35,737 nt of DNA from Streptococcus mitis (GCA_018364455.1 JAGZLW010000019.1:1-35737); one strand, 5' to 3'; counted from the stretch's first letter, positions 8,515-16,717 are shown. Translations and numbers: made by a program. Notes: generated by a model not told the origin, from the sequence alone.

Positions 8515-8723
8515 TCAAAATCACTTTCTGTTCCGTCTTCTTGCATGACCTTAACCAAGGTCTTTTCAGCCTTGTCCAGCGTCGCTTGGAGCTCTTTTGA
8601 CAAAATCATCCCCTTTTGAAAGGCGGCAATCGCATCTTCCAGAGCAATTTCACCATTTTCCAAACTTTGGACAATAGTCTCCAGTTCTGCCAGGTTTTCC
8701 TCAAATTTCTTTTGTTTTGACAT
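8511..8723 (-). CDS. xseB: Exodeoxyribonuclease VII small subunit
   Basis: Small helical subunit of 70 residues that binds in several copies to XseA to form exonuclease VII, which degrades single-stranded DNA from both ends. The sequence KKFEENLAELETIVQSLE and the following GEIALEDAI match the family helix pair. It overlaps the end of xseA by 23 bases and ispA by four bases, so production is coupled to XseA. Confidence 0.94.
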   Translation of the reverse strand: MSKQKKFEENLAELETIVQSLENGEIALEDAIAAFQKGMILSKELQATLDKAEKTLVKVMQEDGTESDFE

Positions 8724-10041
8724 CTTTAACCTCTAATTCTACTTGACCATCTCGCATCAAAAGCGTCACTTGGTCTGTTTTCTTTAAATTCTCAACCGAA
8801 TCAACTACGGACTCTTCTTTTTTGACAATTGCATAGCCACGCGCCACGATTCGACTGGTATCCAACATGAGCAAAGCTTCTGAAAGTCGCTTCACTTCAG
8901 CAACCTTGGCATCATAAACCAGCGCCATTTGGCTACGTAGGAGCTTGTCTAACTGACCTAGTCGGTCTTGATAACGTTGAATTTTGGTAACAGGTGATAA
9001 CTGAACCAGTCGATGCGTCCTTGCTTGGACTAATTGGTTGCTATCGGAAATCCGTGTTCGCAAACTTTGTTTTAAGCGCAGTTGCAGCTGATCCAAGCGT
9101 TGCAAATAACCGTCATACAAACGCTCTGGTTGTCTAAAGATAACAGACTGACTGCATTTTTTCAAAGCTTCTTGTTTCTTAGATAGGACATTTCGGACTG
9201 CTGTTGCCATCCGTTTTTCTTGATTTTGCAAATGAGCTAATACATCCAACTTGGTCACAGGTGTTGCCAGTTCAGCCGCTGCTGTCGGCGTCGCAGCCCG
9301 TCTATCTGCCACAAAATCCGCCAAGGTCACATCCGTCTCATGCCCTACACTAGAAATGATTGGTAAACGAGATTCAAAAATAGCTCGTACCACAATTTCT
9401 TCGTTAAAGGCCCAGAGATCCTCGATGGAACCACCCCCACGACCAATAATGAGCAAATCCAAATCGTCCCGTTGATTAGCACGCGCAATATTTCGAGCAA
9501 TTTCTTCTGCCGCTCCATCACCTTGCACCTTAGTTGGATAAAGCAGGATATCGACACCTGGAAATCGCCTGCTGACGGTCGTGATAATATCTCGAATAAC
9601 GGCTCCACTGCGACTGGTTACTACCCCAATTCTCTTAGAAAATTGGGGCAGAGGTTGCTTGAAGCGTTCTTGAAACAGTCCTTCTTCTGTCAATTTTTTC
9701 TTGAGTTGTTCAAACTGAATCGCAAGCGCCCCAACCCCATCAGGCTCAGCCTTTTCAATGATGATGGAGTAGCTACCGCTCGGTTCATAGACCTGTACAC
9801 GCCCAATCACATTGATCTTCATCCCTTCTTCCAGATCGAAGCCTAATTTATGATAAATCCCAGACCAAATTGTCGCTTGAATAACTGCATGGTCATCTTT
9901 TAGGGAGAAATATTGGTGAGTAGGGCGTTTACGAAAGTTGGAAACTTGACCAGTTAAATAGACCCGTTCCAAGTAAGGGTCTTTATCGAATTTCATTTTC
10001 AGATACTTGGTCAAAGTTGTTACCGATAAATACTTTTCCAT
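8701..10041 (-). CDS. xseA: Exodeoxyribonuclease VII large subunit
   Basis: Catalytic subunit of exonuclease VII, 446 residues. An N-terminal OB fold (TGQVSNFRKRPTHQYFSLKD) precedes the catalytic core with GVVTSRSGAVIRD, IIGRGGGSIEDLWAFNEE and VGHETDVTLADFVADRRAATPTAA-type motifs, then a coiled-coil region that docks XseB. The ATG at 10041 was preferred over an in-frame GTG two codons upstream because an AGGTG ribosome site sits just before it and because it gives the usual MEKYLSV start. It is the first gene of a seven-gene minus-strand operon. Confidence 0.95.
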   Translation of the reverse strand: MEKYLSVTTLTKYLKMKFDKDPYLERVYLTGQVSNFRKRPTHQYFSLKDDHAVIQATIWSGIYHKLGFDLEEGMKINVIGRVQVYEPSGSYSIIIEKAEPDGVGALAIQFEQLKKKLTEEGLFQERFKQPLPQFSKRIGVVTSRSGAVIRDIITTVSRRFPGVDILLYPTKVQGDGAAEEIARNIARANQRDDLDLLIIGRGGGSIEDLWAFNEEIVVRAIFESRLPIISSVGHETDVTLADFVADRRAATPTAAAELATPVTKLDVLAHLQNQEKRMATAVRNVLSKKQEALKKCSQSVIFRQPERLYDGYLQRLDQLQLRLKQSLRTRISDSNQLVQARTHRLVQLSPVTKIQRYQDRLGQLDKLLRSQMALVYDAKVAEVKRLSEALLMLDTSRIVARGYAIVKKEESVVDSVENLKKTDQVTLLMRDGQVELEVKDVKTKEI

Positions 10042-10081
10042 CTCCACCTACTATTCATTTTCTTGCTCTTTCATAGGTATT

Positions 10082-10087
10082 ATTATA
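10082..10087 (-). promoter_or_regulatory. Extended -10 promoter of the xseA-recN operon
   Basis: TGGTATAAT on the minus strand gives a consensus -10 with the TG extension, about 40 bases before the xseA start. No good -35 box is seen at 17-18 bases. Confidence 0.65.
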
Positions 10088-10140
10088 CCAAAAATATGCC
10101 TAAAAATCTCCATTTATGTACCATTATGAGATAAAAATAG

Positions 10141-10160
10141 AAAAAGGAGGCAAGGCCTCC
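10141..10160 (-). terminator. Intrinsic terminator after udk
   Basis: GGAGGC and GCCTCC form a perfect six-base stem around CTT, followed on the minus strand by five T. It starts nine bases after the udk stop codon. Confidence 0.82.
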
Positions 10161-10168
10161 ACGTCTGA

Positions 10169-10807
10169 TTATTTGCTGTTTCGAGCTTCTTCCAAAATCT
10201 TTGCAATCTTGGTCGTCAACAGGTCGATAGCCACTGTATTGCTGACCCCTTCAGGAATGACGATATCAGCATAACGCTTAGTTGGCTCGATAAACTGGTG
10301 GTACATTGGTTTGACAACACCTAAGTACTGGTCAATAACGCTATCAAGGCTACGGCCACGTTCTTCCATATCGCGCTTGATACGACGAATAATGCGCACA
10401 TCATCATCTGTATCCACAAAAATCTTGATATCCATCAAATCACGCAGACGCTTGTCCTCCAAAACCAAAATCCCCTCAACGATAAAGACATCTTGAGGCT
10501 CTTGACGATAGGTCTTGCTGCTTCGTGTATGCTCTGTATAGTCATAAGTCGGAATGTCCACCGGACGCCCTGCCAACAACTCCTTAATCTGCTCGATCAT
10601 CAAGTCTGTATCAAAGGCAAAAGGATGGTCATAGTTGGTTTTGACACGCTCTTCAAAGGTCAAATGAGACTGATCCTTGTAGTATGAATCATGCTCAATC
10701 ATGGAAATCTTTTCATCAGGGAAGTGCGATAAAATGGCTCTTGAAACACTGGTCTTACCTCCACCAGAACCACCTGTCACTCCGATAATGATTGGTCTAT
10801 TTTGCAT
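10169..10807 (-). CDS. udk: Uridine/cytidine kinase
   Basis: Pyrimidine salvage kinase of 212 residues that phosphorylates uridine and cytidine with GTP or ATP. Walker A is GVTGGSGGGKTS (9-20); the substrate-binding segments EHDSYYKD and FDHP-type loop (NYDHPFAFD) and the lid with RRIKRDMEERGR are all present. The ribosome site GGAGG stands seven bases before the ATG. It has its own extended -10 promoter 30 bases upstream and a terminator downstream, so it can be transcribed alone, although readthrough from truB is possible because no terminator separates them. Confidence 0.96.
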   Translation of the reverse strand: MQNRPIIIGVTGGSGGGKTSVSRAILSHFPDEKISMIEHDSYYKDQSHLTFEERVKTNYDHPFAFDTDLMIEQIKELLAGRPVDIPTYDYTEHTRSSKTYRQEPQDVFIVEGILVLEDKRLRDLMDIKIFVDTDDDVRIIRRIKRDMEERGRSLDSVIDQYLGVVKPMYHQFIEPTKRYADIVIPEGVSNTVAIDLLTTKIAKILEEARNSK

Positions 10808-10836
10808 GCTATCCTCCGTTTTTTTATCCGTCGTCT

Positions 10837-10842
10837 ATTCTA
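10837..10842 (-). promoter_or_regulatory. Extended -10 promoter of udk
   Basis: TGATAGAAT on the minus strand provides a -10 with TG extension about 30 bases from the ATG. The -35 region is weak. Two copies of the 9-mer ATAGTCTAG (10863-10871 and 10878-10886) lie just upstream. Confidence 0.55.
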
Positions 10843-10918
10843 TCATATTTTTTGCAAAATTTATAGTCTAGTTTTGGATAGTCTAGGGGAAGAATTCAAA
10901 TCCTACACTCTAATTATA

Positions 10919-11797
10919 CTAGTTAAAAACCTTTCGTGGCTTATAGAGATTATCCCGTTTTTCTAGAATGGCTAGCAATTTGTCATCTTCAAAGGCAGCT
11001 AATTCTTGTTCTGTTTGGTCGAGCTCGATAAAACGACCAAAGCGTACTTCTGTAGCCTCTTCTTGAGTTAGGAAAACTTTAACAAGGTCGCCTGTCCCAA
11101 TCTCTAGAGGATGGAGAAAGTCCAATTGAACAGCCTCCACTTTTTCAGCAATTTCTTCCAAGGTAAGAGCATCTTCTAGTTGCAAACCAGCTGCACTAGT
11201 ACGAGTTAACTGAGACATATGGGCAGCATAGCCAAGTTTTTCTCCCAAGTCAACCGATAAGGTACGAATATAGGTTCCCTTGCTACATTTCACACGGAAA
11301 GTAAAACGTGCAAGATGGACATCATAAGAAATCGGACTTGTTCGTTCAAATTGATAAATGGTCACCTGACGTTCTGGACGCTCGACTTCCTGGCCAGCAC
11401 GCGCATACTCATAGAGCTTACGACCATTAACCTTAACAGCCGAATACATAGGCGGAATCTGAGTAATAGGCCCAGTCAAGCTCGCAATCGCTTCATCGAC
11501 AAGCTTTTCATCCAAGGGCGACAGAACGGGTGTTTCAACGACCACTTCCCCACTGGCATCCTCAGTCGTCGTGGAATAGCCAAGAGTGATTTCCCCCTCA
11601 TAGACCTTACCCTCGTCCTGCATAAACTCAACCATGCGTGTTGCCTTGCCAACCGCAATGGGCAAAACACCCACCACATCCGGATCCAAGGTCCCACCAT
11701 GACCAATCTTCTTGGTTCCCAAAATCTTACGCAGTTTAAAAACCGCATCATGCGAGGTCATCCCCGCTTCTTTTTTTAAGTTGATAATACCGTTCAT
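10919..11797 (-). CDS. truB: tRNA pseudouridine-55 synthase
   Basis: Converts U55 of the T-loop of all elongator tRNAs to pseudouridine. The 292-residue protein has the catalytic aspartate at 38 in GHGGTLDPDVVG, the following PIAVGKATRM motif, and RVKCSKGTYIRTL (conserved lysine and tyrosine of the active site) near residue 170. A short C-terminal PUA-like domain follows. The start codon lies 19 bases after the stop codon of the AAA+ cassette gene; in a genome without the cassette truB would directly follow the DUF2130 gene. Confidence 0.96.
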   Translation of the reverse strand: MNGIINLKKEAGMTSHDAVFKLRKILGTKKIGHGGTLDPDVVGVLPIAVGKATRMVEFMQDEGKVYEGEITLGYSTTTEDASGEVVVETPVLSPLDEKLVDEAIASLTGPITQIPPMYSAVKVNGRKLYEYARAGQEVERPERQVTIYQFERTSPISYDVHLARFTFRVKCSKGTYIRTLSVDLGEKLGYAAHMSQLTRTSAAGLQLEDALTLEEIAEKVEAVQLDFLHPLEIGTGDLVKVFLTQEEATEVRFGRFIELDQTEQELAAFEDDKLLAILEKRDNLYKPRKVFN

Positions 11798-11801
11798 ATC
11801 T

Positions 11802-11809
11802 TGCTTTCT
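11802..11809. repeat. Direct repeat at the left edge of the cassette (copy 1)
   Basis: TGCTTTCT on the plus strand, between the AAA+ stop codon and the truB start. The same eight bases occur at 15384-15391 at the other edge. It may be a target-site duplication or recombination microhomology. Confidence 0.5.
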
Positions 11810-11816
11810 GATTTAT

Positions 11817-12902
11817 TTAAAATACGTCCTCTTCAAGAATTGTTACATAGTTCTCTTTTGTAGCCAAAGAAAGGTTACTTAAACGTTTTGCTTGATTCAT
11901 AATTATTTTATCAAATACATTTCTTACAAATCGACCGTTTGCATTCTTATTTTCAGAAATACCACTTTGTTTTTCAAGATACTTTTTTAATTTCTCTGTA
12001 GCTGAATCTTGTAAAATGTAATCCTCTTTCTTGCAGTATGATAGAAAAATCTCGAACATTTGATTTACTGTATAATCTTCAAATTCAACAAAATAATTAA
12101 AGCGTGACTTTAATCCAGGATTAGATTCAAAAAACTTTTTCATTAAATCATCATATCCTGCTACAATAACAACTAAATCATCACGATAGTCTTCCAAAGC
12201 TTTTGTTAGTTCAGTCAAACACTCTCGACCATAACTGTCACTTTTTTCATTTTCTGTAATACTATAAGCTTCATCAATAAATAAAACGCCACCTTTAGCT
12301 TTTTGGATCAGTCTTTTAACTTTTAAAGCAGTTTGCCCTTGATATTCTGCTATTAAGTCTGTTCTACTTGCCTCTATAAAGTGACCTTTACTTAGTATTC
12401 CTAGAGAACGATACATATTACCAACAATTCTAGCAACTGTTGTTTTACCTGTACCTGGATTACCTAAAAACGCCATATGCATAGTTCTATTCGTTTTTTT
12501 CAACCCAATCTTTTCTCGATTTTTCTGAACTTTGTTAAAGATTACTAAGTCTTCTATTTCTTTCTTTACATTTTCTATACCTATCAGAGATTTTAATTCG
12601 TCTGACAAATCCTCGAATGTTTTACTACTAATTTCCTTTAATATAACGTATTCAGTATCTATTAATCTAGAACCAAGATATTTATACAGTAACTCTAAAA
12701 TCGTTGATTGTCTATCTTTAATTTTAGGAAATTTATTATTATTTGACAAATTCCCTAAACGCTTTATAAACTCTAATTCCGAATGCTTTTTATTATCGAC
12801 AATTTCTTGAAGAACAATCTCAAATTCATAAAAATTATTTGTTAAATCATCCAGTTTTTTCACTTCCGACTTTAACAATTTTAAATAAGTTTCACTAATC
12901 AT
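11817..12902 (-). CDS. CbxX/CfxQ (SpoVK)-type AAA+ ATPase of an unknown cassette
   Basis: Soluble AAA+ ATPase of 361 residues. Residues 1-95 form a helical region without recognisable domain. The AAA+ module has the family lead-in SLIGIENVKKEIEDL (105-119), Walker A GNPGTGKTT (147-155), a pore-loop-like EASRTDLIAEYQGQTA, Walker B VLFIDEAY (206-213), sensor 1 VVIVAGYDD, an arginine finger in GLKSRFN (263-269) and sensor 2 in NGRFVRN. This arrangement is that of CbxX, SpoVK and EccA N-terminal-type ATPases, which remodel partner proteins. It begins immediately after the stop of the coiled-coil gene (no gap), so it is the third gene of the cassette. The coding sequence is clearly richer in A+T than truB (25% G+C in one 60-base row sampled by hand against 52% in a truB row). 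Family is sure; role unknown. Confidence 0.88.
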   Translation of the reverse strand: MISETYLKLLKSEVKKLDDLTNNFYEFEIVLQEIVDNKKHSELEFIKRLGNLSNNNKFPKIKDRQSTILELLYKYLGSRLIDTEYVILKEISSKTFEDLSDELKSLIGIENVKKEIEDLVIFNKVQKNREKIGLKKTNRTMHMAFLGNPGTGKTTVARIVGNMYRSLGILSKGHFIEASRTDLIAEYQGQTALKVKRLIQKAKGGVLFIDEAYSITENEKSDSYGRECLTELTKALEDYRDDLVVIVAGYDDLMKKFFESNPGLKSRFNYFVEFEDYTVNQMFEIFLSYCKKEDYILQDSATEKLKKYLEKQSGISENKNANGRFVRNVFDKIIMNQAKRLSNLSLATKENYVTILEEDVF

Positions 12903-13703
12903 TTACATTCCTTTAAACAATATAAATAATACTATTATAACAACAGCGACTCCAAGAGTATAGAATCCTTTTCTAAGGAAACTAATCTCTTTTTGTTTTT
13001 CCTCTAGTTCAGTTTGAAATTTCTCGACAATTAAAGTAAGATTTTTACCTTCCTCTATTAATCGAACATTCATCTTGTCTACATCGTTTTTAAGATTATT
13101 TTGTGTTTCTTCAACTTGTAAATGCAAATCGTTAAAACTATTTTCTATTTTCACTAATGATTTTAGCTTCGCTTTTAAACTATCAATTTCAATTTGAATT
13201 TCACTTTGCTTCTCTTCAAGTTGTTCTAACTCTTCTAGCTTTTTATGATGTTTCTTCAATATATCAATTAAATCTTTATTCTGTTTAAAAACATCATCTA
13301 ATAATTTTTTATTACCAGTTTGATATTCTTCTATCTCATGTAATCCCTGTATAGCTTTATTATTTGCCTCTTTTGCTGCAATCAAAGATTTTGAAATACT
13401 TTGAATATACTCATCATCCAATATTTGGAAAGTTTCGTAAATAGTATTAAATTCTTGAATAATCTTTTTTATGTGAATATTTTGTTCAATCATTCTATTT
13501 TGAACAGCATCAGTAAGAGCGTTTAAATCTTTACCCTTAACATCATATTCCATTCCAATAAAGCCTAACATAGGATCATCTGTTGGAACTGTTGGTAAAT
13601 CTGACTGTTCAGGGATCTCTTCACTAAAGGCTTTTAGCTCTTGTTTTTTTTCATTAAATCTTTCAGAATTTGCTAAAACTTGAATCTCTAATTCTTCTGA
13701 CAT
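12903..13703 (-). CDS. Tail-anchored coiled-coil protein of unknown function (cassette gene 2)
   Basis: I do not recognise the family. The 266-residue protein has no signal peptide. Residues 1-45 are acidic and proline-containing (QSDLPTVPTDDPMLGF), residues about 60-240 are predicted largely helical with heptad-like runs (KKHHKKLEELEQLEEKQSE and similar), and a single hydrophobic segment GVAVVIIVLFILF at the C-terminus is followed by only FKGM or so. This is the layout of a tail-anchored membrane protein with its coiled coil in the cytoplasm. It has the ribosome site AGGAG seven bases before its ATG, nine bases after the upstream gene, and its own stop abuts the AAA+ start. A scaffold or adaptor between the membrane-linked HNH protein and the ATPase is a reasonable guess only. 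Confidence 0.8.
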   Translation of the reverse strand: MSEELEIQVLANSERFNEKKQELKAFSEEIPEQSDLPTVPTDDPMLGFIGMEYDVKGKDLNALTDAVQNRMIEQNIHIKKIIQEFNTIYETFQILDDEYIQSISKSLIAAKEANNKAIQGLHEIEEYQTGNKKLLDDVFKQNKDLIDILKKHHKKLEELEQLEEKQSEIQIEIDSLKAKLKSLVKIENSFNDLHLQVEETQNNLKNDVDKMNVRLIEEGKNLTLIVEKFQTELEEKQKEISFLRKGFYTLGVAVVIIVLFILFKGM

Positions 13704-13712
13704 AACATTCTC

Positions 13713-15383
13713 CTATAATAAAACGTTTAATGCATTTTGCATTTCTTCAAGTTCACTTTGCTTTTCATCAAAGTAAATTTCATTAGCTAATAATCGCTGT
13801 TTGAAATCAATCTTCGAATTAGAAAACTCTTCATCAACATTGCCAAGTAGTTCTCTTAGTTTTTGATGGTTCTTAGCCATCTTACTGAAGATATCATTTC
13901 GCTTAACAGCAACATTTTGCTCGGCAACAAAAATTTGAACATCCTGAATTCTTAATAATTCATTTTTCTTATTAGCTTGTTTCTTTTGATTTTCCTCAAT
14001 TAACTTTCTGGAAATAAATTGATCAATTCCATTAATAATTATTGCTCCCAAAATTCCGGTTAGTAAACTAGCTAAAAACATTCCTAGAATATTTGCAATT
14101 TTTCCTAAATATTTAATTTCTTTATTGAAGGCTTTTATTTTTTTAAAATAATTTTCAAAATACTCTCCTAAAAACATTGCTCCTACACCTACTAATGCAG
14201 AAGTAATGATTTTTGAAACATGGGCAATTTTAATTTCAATAGAATGAGATTGATTTTCAGGGTTTGATAGATAAGAAATACTTTCTCTGATAGAACCAAA
14301 TAATTGTTTAAACAAGTTTGGAAGTTTTTGTAATTTCTGGTTAAATACGCCAATAATTTCTCCTACGATGCTTCCAACAAAACTATCTACACCTACTTTA
14401 ATAAAATCTTTGATTTTACCAAAAAATGAATGAAGTGCTTTTTTCATTTCCTCTATAAATGTATCAAAAGAGTGTTTTTTTGCTTTAAAATACCTCACTA
14501 AAGCATTCATAATTTCCTTCAGCATCCCAAATAATGCTGCAATAAACATAGCTTTTATAGCATCTTTACCAGCTTTATTGGCCATTCTGACAGAAGCTTT
14601 CTTTGCAATATCCTTATTAATAGCTTTCTTCGCTGTTTTTTCAGATTTGAGCATTTTCTTCGAATCAGCTGCTAATTTATCATTTAATCTTTTATTATTT
14701 TCAGCCTTAAGATTTCGCTTTTCGGCATCTGAGATATTCATCTTATCAATTTTTTTATTAGCTCTTTCAACTTGTTCTTTTAGATTTTTTTCTCTCGCTT
14801 CTCTGTTCTTTATATAGTCACTATTGGATGTTGCTCCTTTACTTTTATTCAGCGATTCATTAGTTGCTGCAAAATTTTCCTTTTTATTTGCTAAATCAGC
14901 AGTTTCAATATCTGCTATTTTCCTCCATGGGTTTTCAAAAATCTGTTTTCTTGGTATGACGTGATCCAAATTAGCTTTTTCGTTAATTTTTATTGTTTTT
15001 CCAGTATATTCATCCTTTAAATTTCCATTTTTTTGCCTTTCCTTCATAGCATTATTTGCATCAGTATAGCTTTTATCTTTCATTATTTTAGCACCCTCTT
15101 CTTTTGTATAACCATTAGGATGTTTATCGTTATACTGCTTAAGAAGCGTGTCGCTTGTCATATCTAAACCAATTTGGTTCGCAAATTGACTCCAAATCTC
15201 ATCTAAGATAACATCTCCTAATTTATCCGGGGAGCTAATTTCTTTACATTCCAATTCTAATTTTTCAAGATTAGAAAACTCAGTTGTAAATTGTTGTTCC
15301 AGTAGTTCTTCTAACTCATCGTAGTTTAAATTTTCAGACTCATATACTTCTTCCGCATTCAATACTAATAATTCATTTTCCAC
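13713..15383 (-). CDS. HNH-motif protein with hydrophobic C-terminal half, unknown function (cassette gene 1)
   Basis: A 556-residue protein. Around residues 125-183 it carries an HNH (beta-beta-alpha metal) nuclease pattern: EYTGKTI, then LDHVIPRK with the Asp-His pair at 140-141, then ANKKENFAATNESLNKSKG with the Asn residues and the terminal K-S-K. The zinc-binding cysteines of some HNH proteins are absent. A very basic helical stretch follows (about 195-270), then hydrophobic, glycine-rich segments near 274-298, 327-347, 390-412 and 426-455, and a charged coiled-coil tail. The start is GTG at 15383, with GGGGGAG about ten bases upstream inside the end of the DUF2130 gene; an ATG seven bases further in is out of frame. 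A nuclease effector attached to or entering the membrane is suggested, not shown. Confidence 0.8.
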   Translation of the reverse strand: MENELLVLNAEEVYESENLNYDELEELLEQQFTTEFSNLEKLELECKEISSPDKLGDVILDEIWSQFANQIGLDMTSDTLLKQYNDKHPNGYTKEEGAKIMKDKSYTDANNAMKERQKNGNLKDEYTGKTIKINEKANLDHVIPRKQIFENPWRKIADIETADLANKKENFAATNESLNKSKGATSNSDYIKNREAREKNLKEQVERANKKIDKMNISDAEKRNLKAENNKRLNDKLAADSKKMLKSEKTAKKAINKDIAKKASVRMANKAGKDAIKAMFIAALFGMLKEIMNALVRYFKAKKHSFDTFIEEMKKALHSFFGKIKDFIKVGVDSFVGSIVGEIIGVFNQKLQKLPNLFKQLFGSIRESISYLSNPENQSHSIEIKIAHVSKIITSALVGVGAMFLGEYFENYFKKIKAFNKEIKYLGKIANILGMFLASLLTGILGAIIINGIDQFISRKLIEENQKKQANKKNELLRIQDVQIFVAEQNVAVKRNDIFSKMAKNHQKLRELLGNVDEEFSNSKIDFKQRLLANEIYFDEKQSELEEMQNALNVLL

Positions 15384-15391
15384 TGCTTTCT
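15384..15391. repeat. Direct repeat at the right edge of the cassette (copy 2)
   Basis: TGCTTTCT again, immediately before the GTG start of the HNH gene and sharing one base with the DUF2130 stop codon. Read with copy 1 it encloses exactly the three cassette genes. Confidence 0.5.
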
Positions 15392-16665
15392 CACTCCCCC
15401 TTCAATGCTTCAAATTTCGCTTTCATAGTTGGATTTTTTCGAGTTAGTTTTTTAACAGAGACATCTTCCAATTTGTTGTTTGCAAGGCGAAGTTGGTTTT
15501 CGGATGTGGTTAGGAACTTCTTGACCTCTTCCATGCGTTTAATGGCCTTGTCGATTTCATCAATAGCTTTACCAAAGTTGGTTGAAGCTGAATTATAGTT
15601 TTTAGCAAAAGCTACTTTGAAGGCATCCAAATCTTCCTCAAAATGTGTAATATCAATATTCTGCTCCCGAACCAAGGCCAATTCTTGTTTGTATTTTAGG
15701 GAATTAAGCGCCGCATTTCTCAAAAGCCCAATCAACTGGATAAAGAACTGAGGACGGACCACATACATCTTTTCATACTCGTGACTGACGTCAACAATTC
15801 CTGTGTTAAAGTAGTCGTTATCAGACTCTAACATAGTCACCAAAACGGCATACTCACAGTTCTTCTCCCGGCGGTCCTTGTCCAATTCCTTGTAAAAATC
15901 TGCATTCTTGTGCTTCTTCTCTGTTCCGTCCGCTTCATTCTTCATCTCAAACATGATGGAAATAATTTCGACCCCATTTTCATCACATTCACGGAAGATA
16001 AAGTCCCCTTTGGAACCACGCGCAGAAACCTTGTTATCCTTCTCAAAGTAGGCATTTGGAAAGGCAAAACTACGGACCTTGTTAAACTCACTCTCTGCAT
16101 ACTGTTCCAGACTTTCCCCAATCGCTTTTGTAGATTGTTGAGCTTTGAAATTCTTATAAAATTCGACTTGTTCACTTGCTGCTTTGAGCTGGGCTTCGTA
16201 GTTTTGTTTAAGAGAAGCCAAAGATAATTCATTTTCTTTTTCTTGCAAGAGGAGTTGATTTTTAACCTGATCCCGTTCTTTTTCAAGGTCAGAAAGGGTC
16301 TTTTGTAGTTGATTTTCATGCTCCAAACGCAAGGTAGCCAATTGGTTTTCCAAGGCCTGTACTTCCTTATCCTTAGCCAATAATGCCTGATGGCTTGTCT
16401 GTTCAACCTCTTTCTTGGCCAATTCTTTTTCTGTATCAAAGTTTTGGATTTGACTCTGTAATTGCGCAATTTCTTGGTCTTTTTGAGCTAGTTTAGACTG
16501 TTGTTCATTCATGACCTTTTGCTCAACCAAGGCCAGTTCCTGCCTCATCCTATCGTGTAGTTCCTTATCAAACTCTGCCGTTCTCACTTGGGATAAGAGT
16601 TCGGCATACTGGCTTTCATTTACTGTAAAGACTTCCCCACAGTTGGGGCATTTGATTTCGTTCAT
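15391..16665 (-). CDS. DUF2130 family protein: zinc ribbon, coiled coil and putative PD-(D/E)XK-like core
   Basis: A 424-residue cytoplasmic protein widespread in bacteria but without assigned function. An N-terminal CPNCG (6-10) looks like half a zinc knuckle; a long charged coiled coil spans about 28-170. The C-terminal domain has GDFIFRE (220-226) and IMFEMKNEADG with E240 and K242 after a strand, the spacing of a PD-(D/E)XK nuclease active site. This resembles the layout of RmuC, a coiled-coil protein with a nuclease-like domain. It has its own promoter and ribosome site (GAGGAACGAT before ATG). Its stop is seven bases from the start of the HNH cassette gene, whose ribosome site lies inside it, so the cassette is expressed from this gene's promoter. 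Nuclease activity is inference. Confidence 0.82.
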   Translation of the reverse strand: MNEIKCPNCGEVFTVNESQYAELLSQVRTAEFDKELHDRMRQELALVEQKVMNEQQSKLAQKDQEIAQLQSQIQNFDTEKELAKKEVEQTSHQALLAKDKEVQALENQLATLRLEHENQLQKTLSDLEKERDQVKNQLLLQEKENELSLASLKQNYEAQLKAASEQVEFYKNFKAQQSTKAIGESLEQYAESEFNKVRSFAFPNAYFEKDNKVSARGSKGDFIFRECDENGVEIISIMFEMKNEADGTEKKHKNADFYKELDKDRREKNCEYAVLVTMLESDNDYFNTGIVDVSHEYEKMYVVRPQFFIQLIGLLRNAALNSLKYKQELALVREQNIDITHFEEDLDAFKVAFAKNYNSASTNFGKAIDEIDKAIKRMEEVKKFLTTSENQLRLANNKLEDVSVKKLTRKNPTMKAKFEALKGE

Positions 16666-16694
16666 ATCGTTCCTCTTTCTAGACTTCTTTATCC

Positions 16695-16700
16695 ATTATA
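16695..16700 (-). promoter_or_regulatory. Extended -10 promoter of the DUF2130 gene and cassette
   Basis: TGATATAAT on the minus strand, 30 bases before the ATG. The -35 region is poor. No other promoter of similar quality was seen before the HNH, coiled-coil or AAA+ genes. Confidence 0.6.
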
Positions 16701-16717
16701 TCATGCCTGAGGGAAAA

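Noticed and set aside
9251..9846. Plus-strand open frames opposite xseA and similar shadows elsewhere
   Set aside because: They lie inside well-supported genes on the other strand, have no ribosome sites and low-complexity or arginine/serine-rich translations typical of antisense frames.
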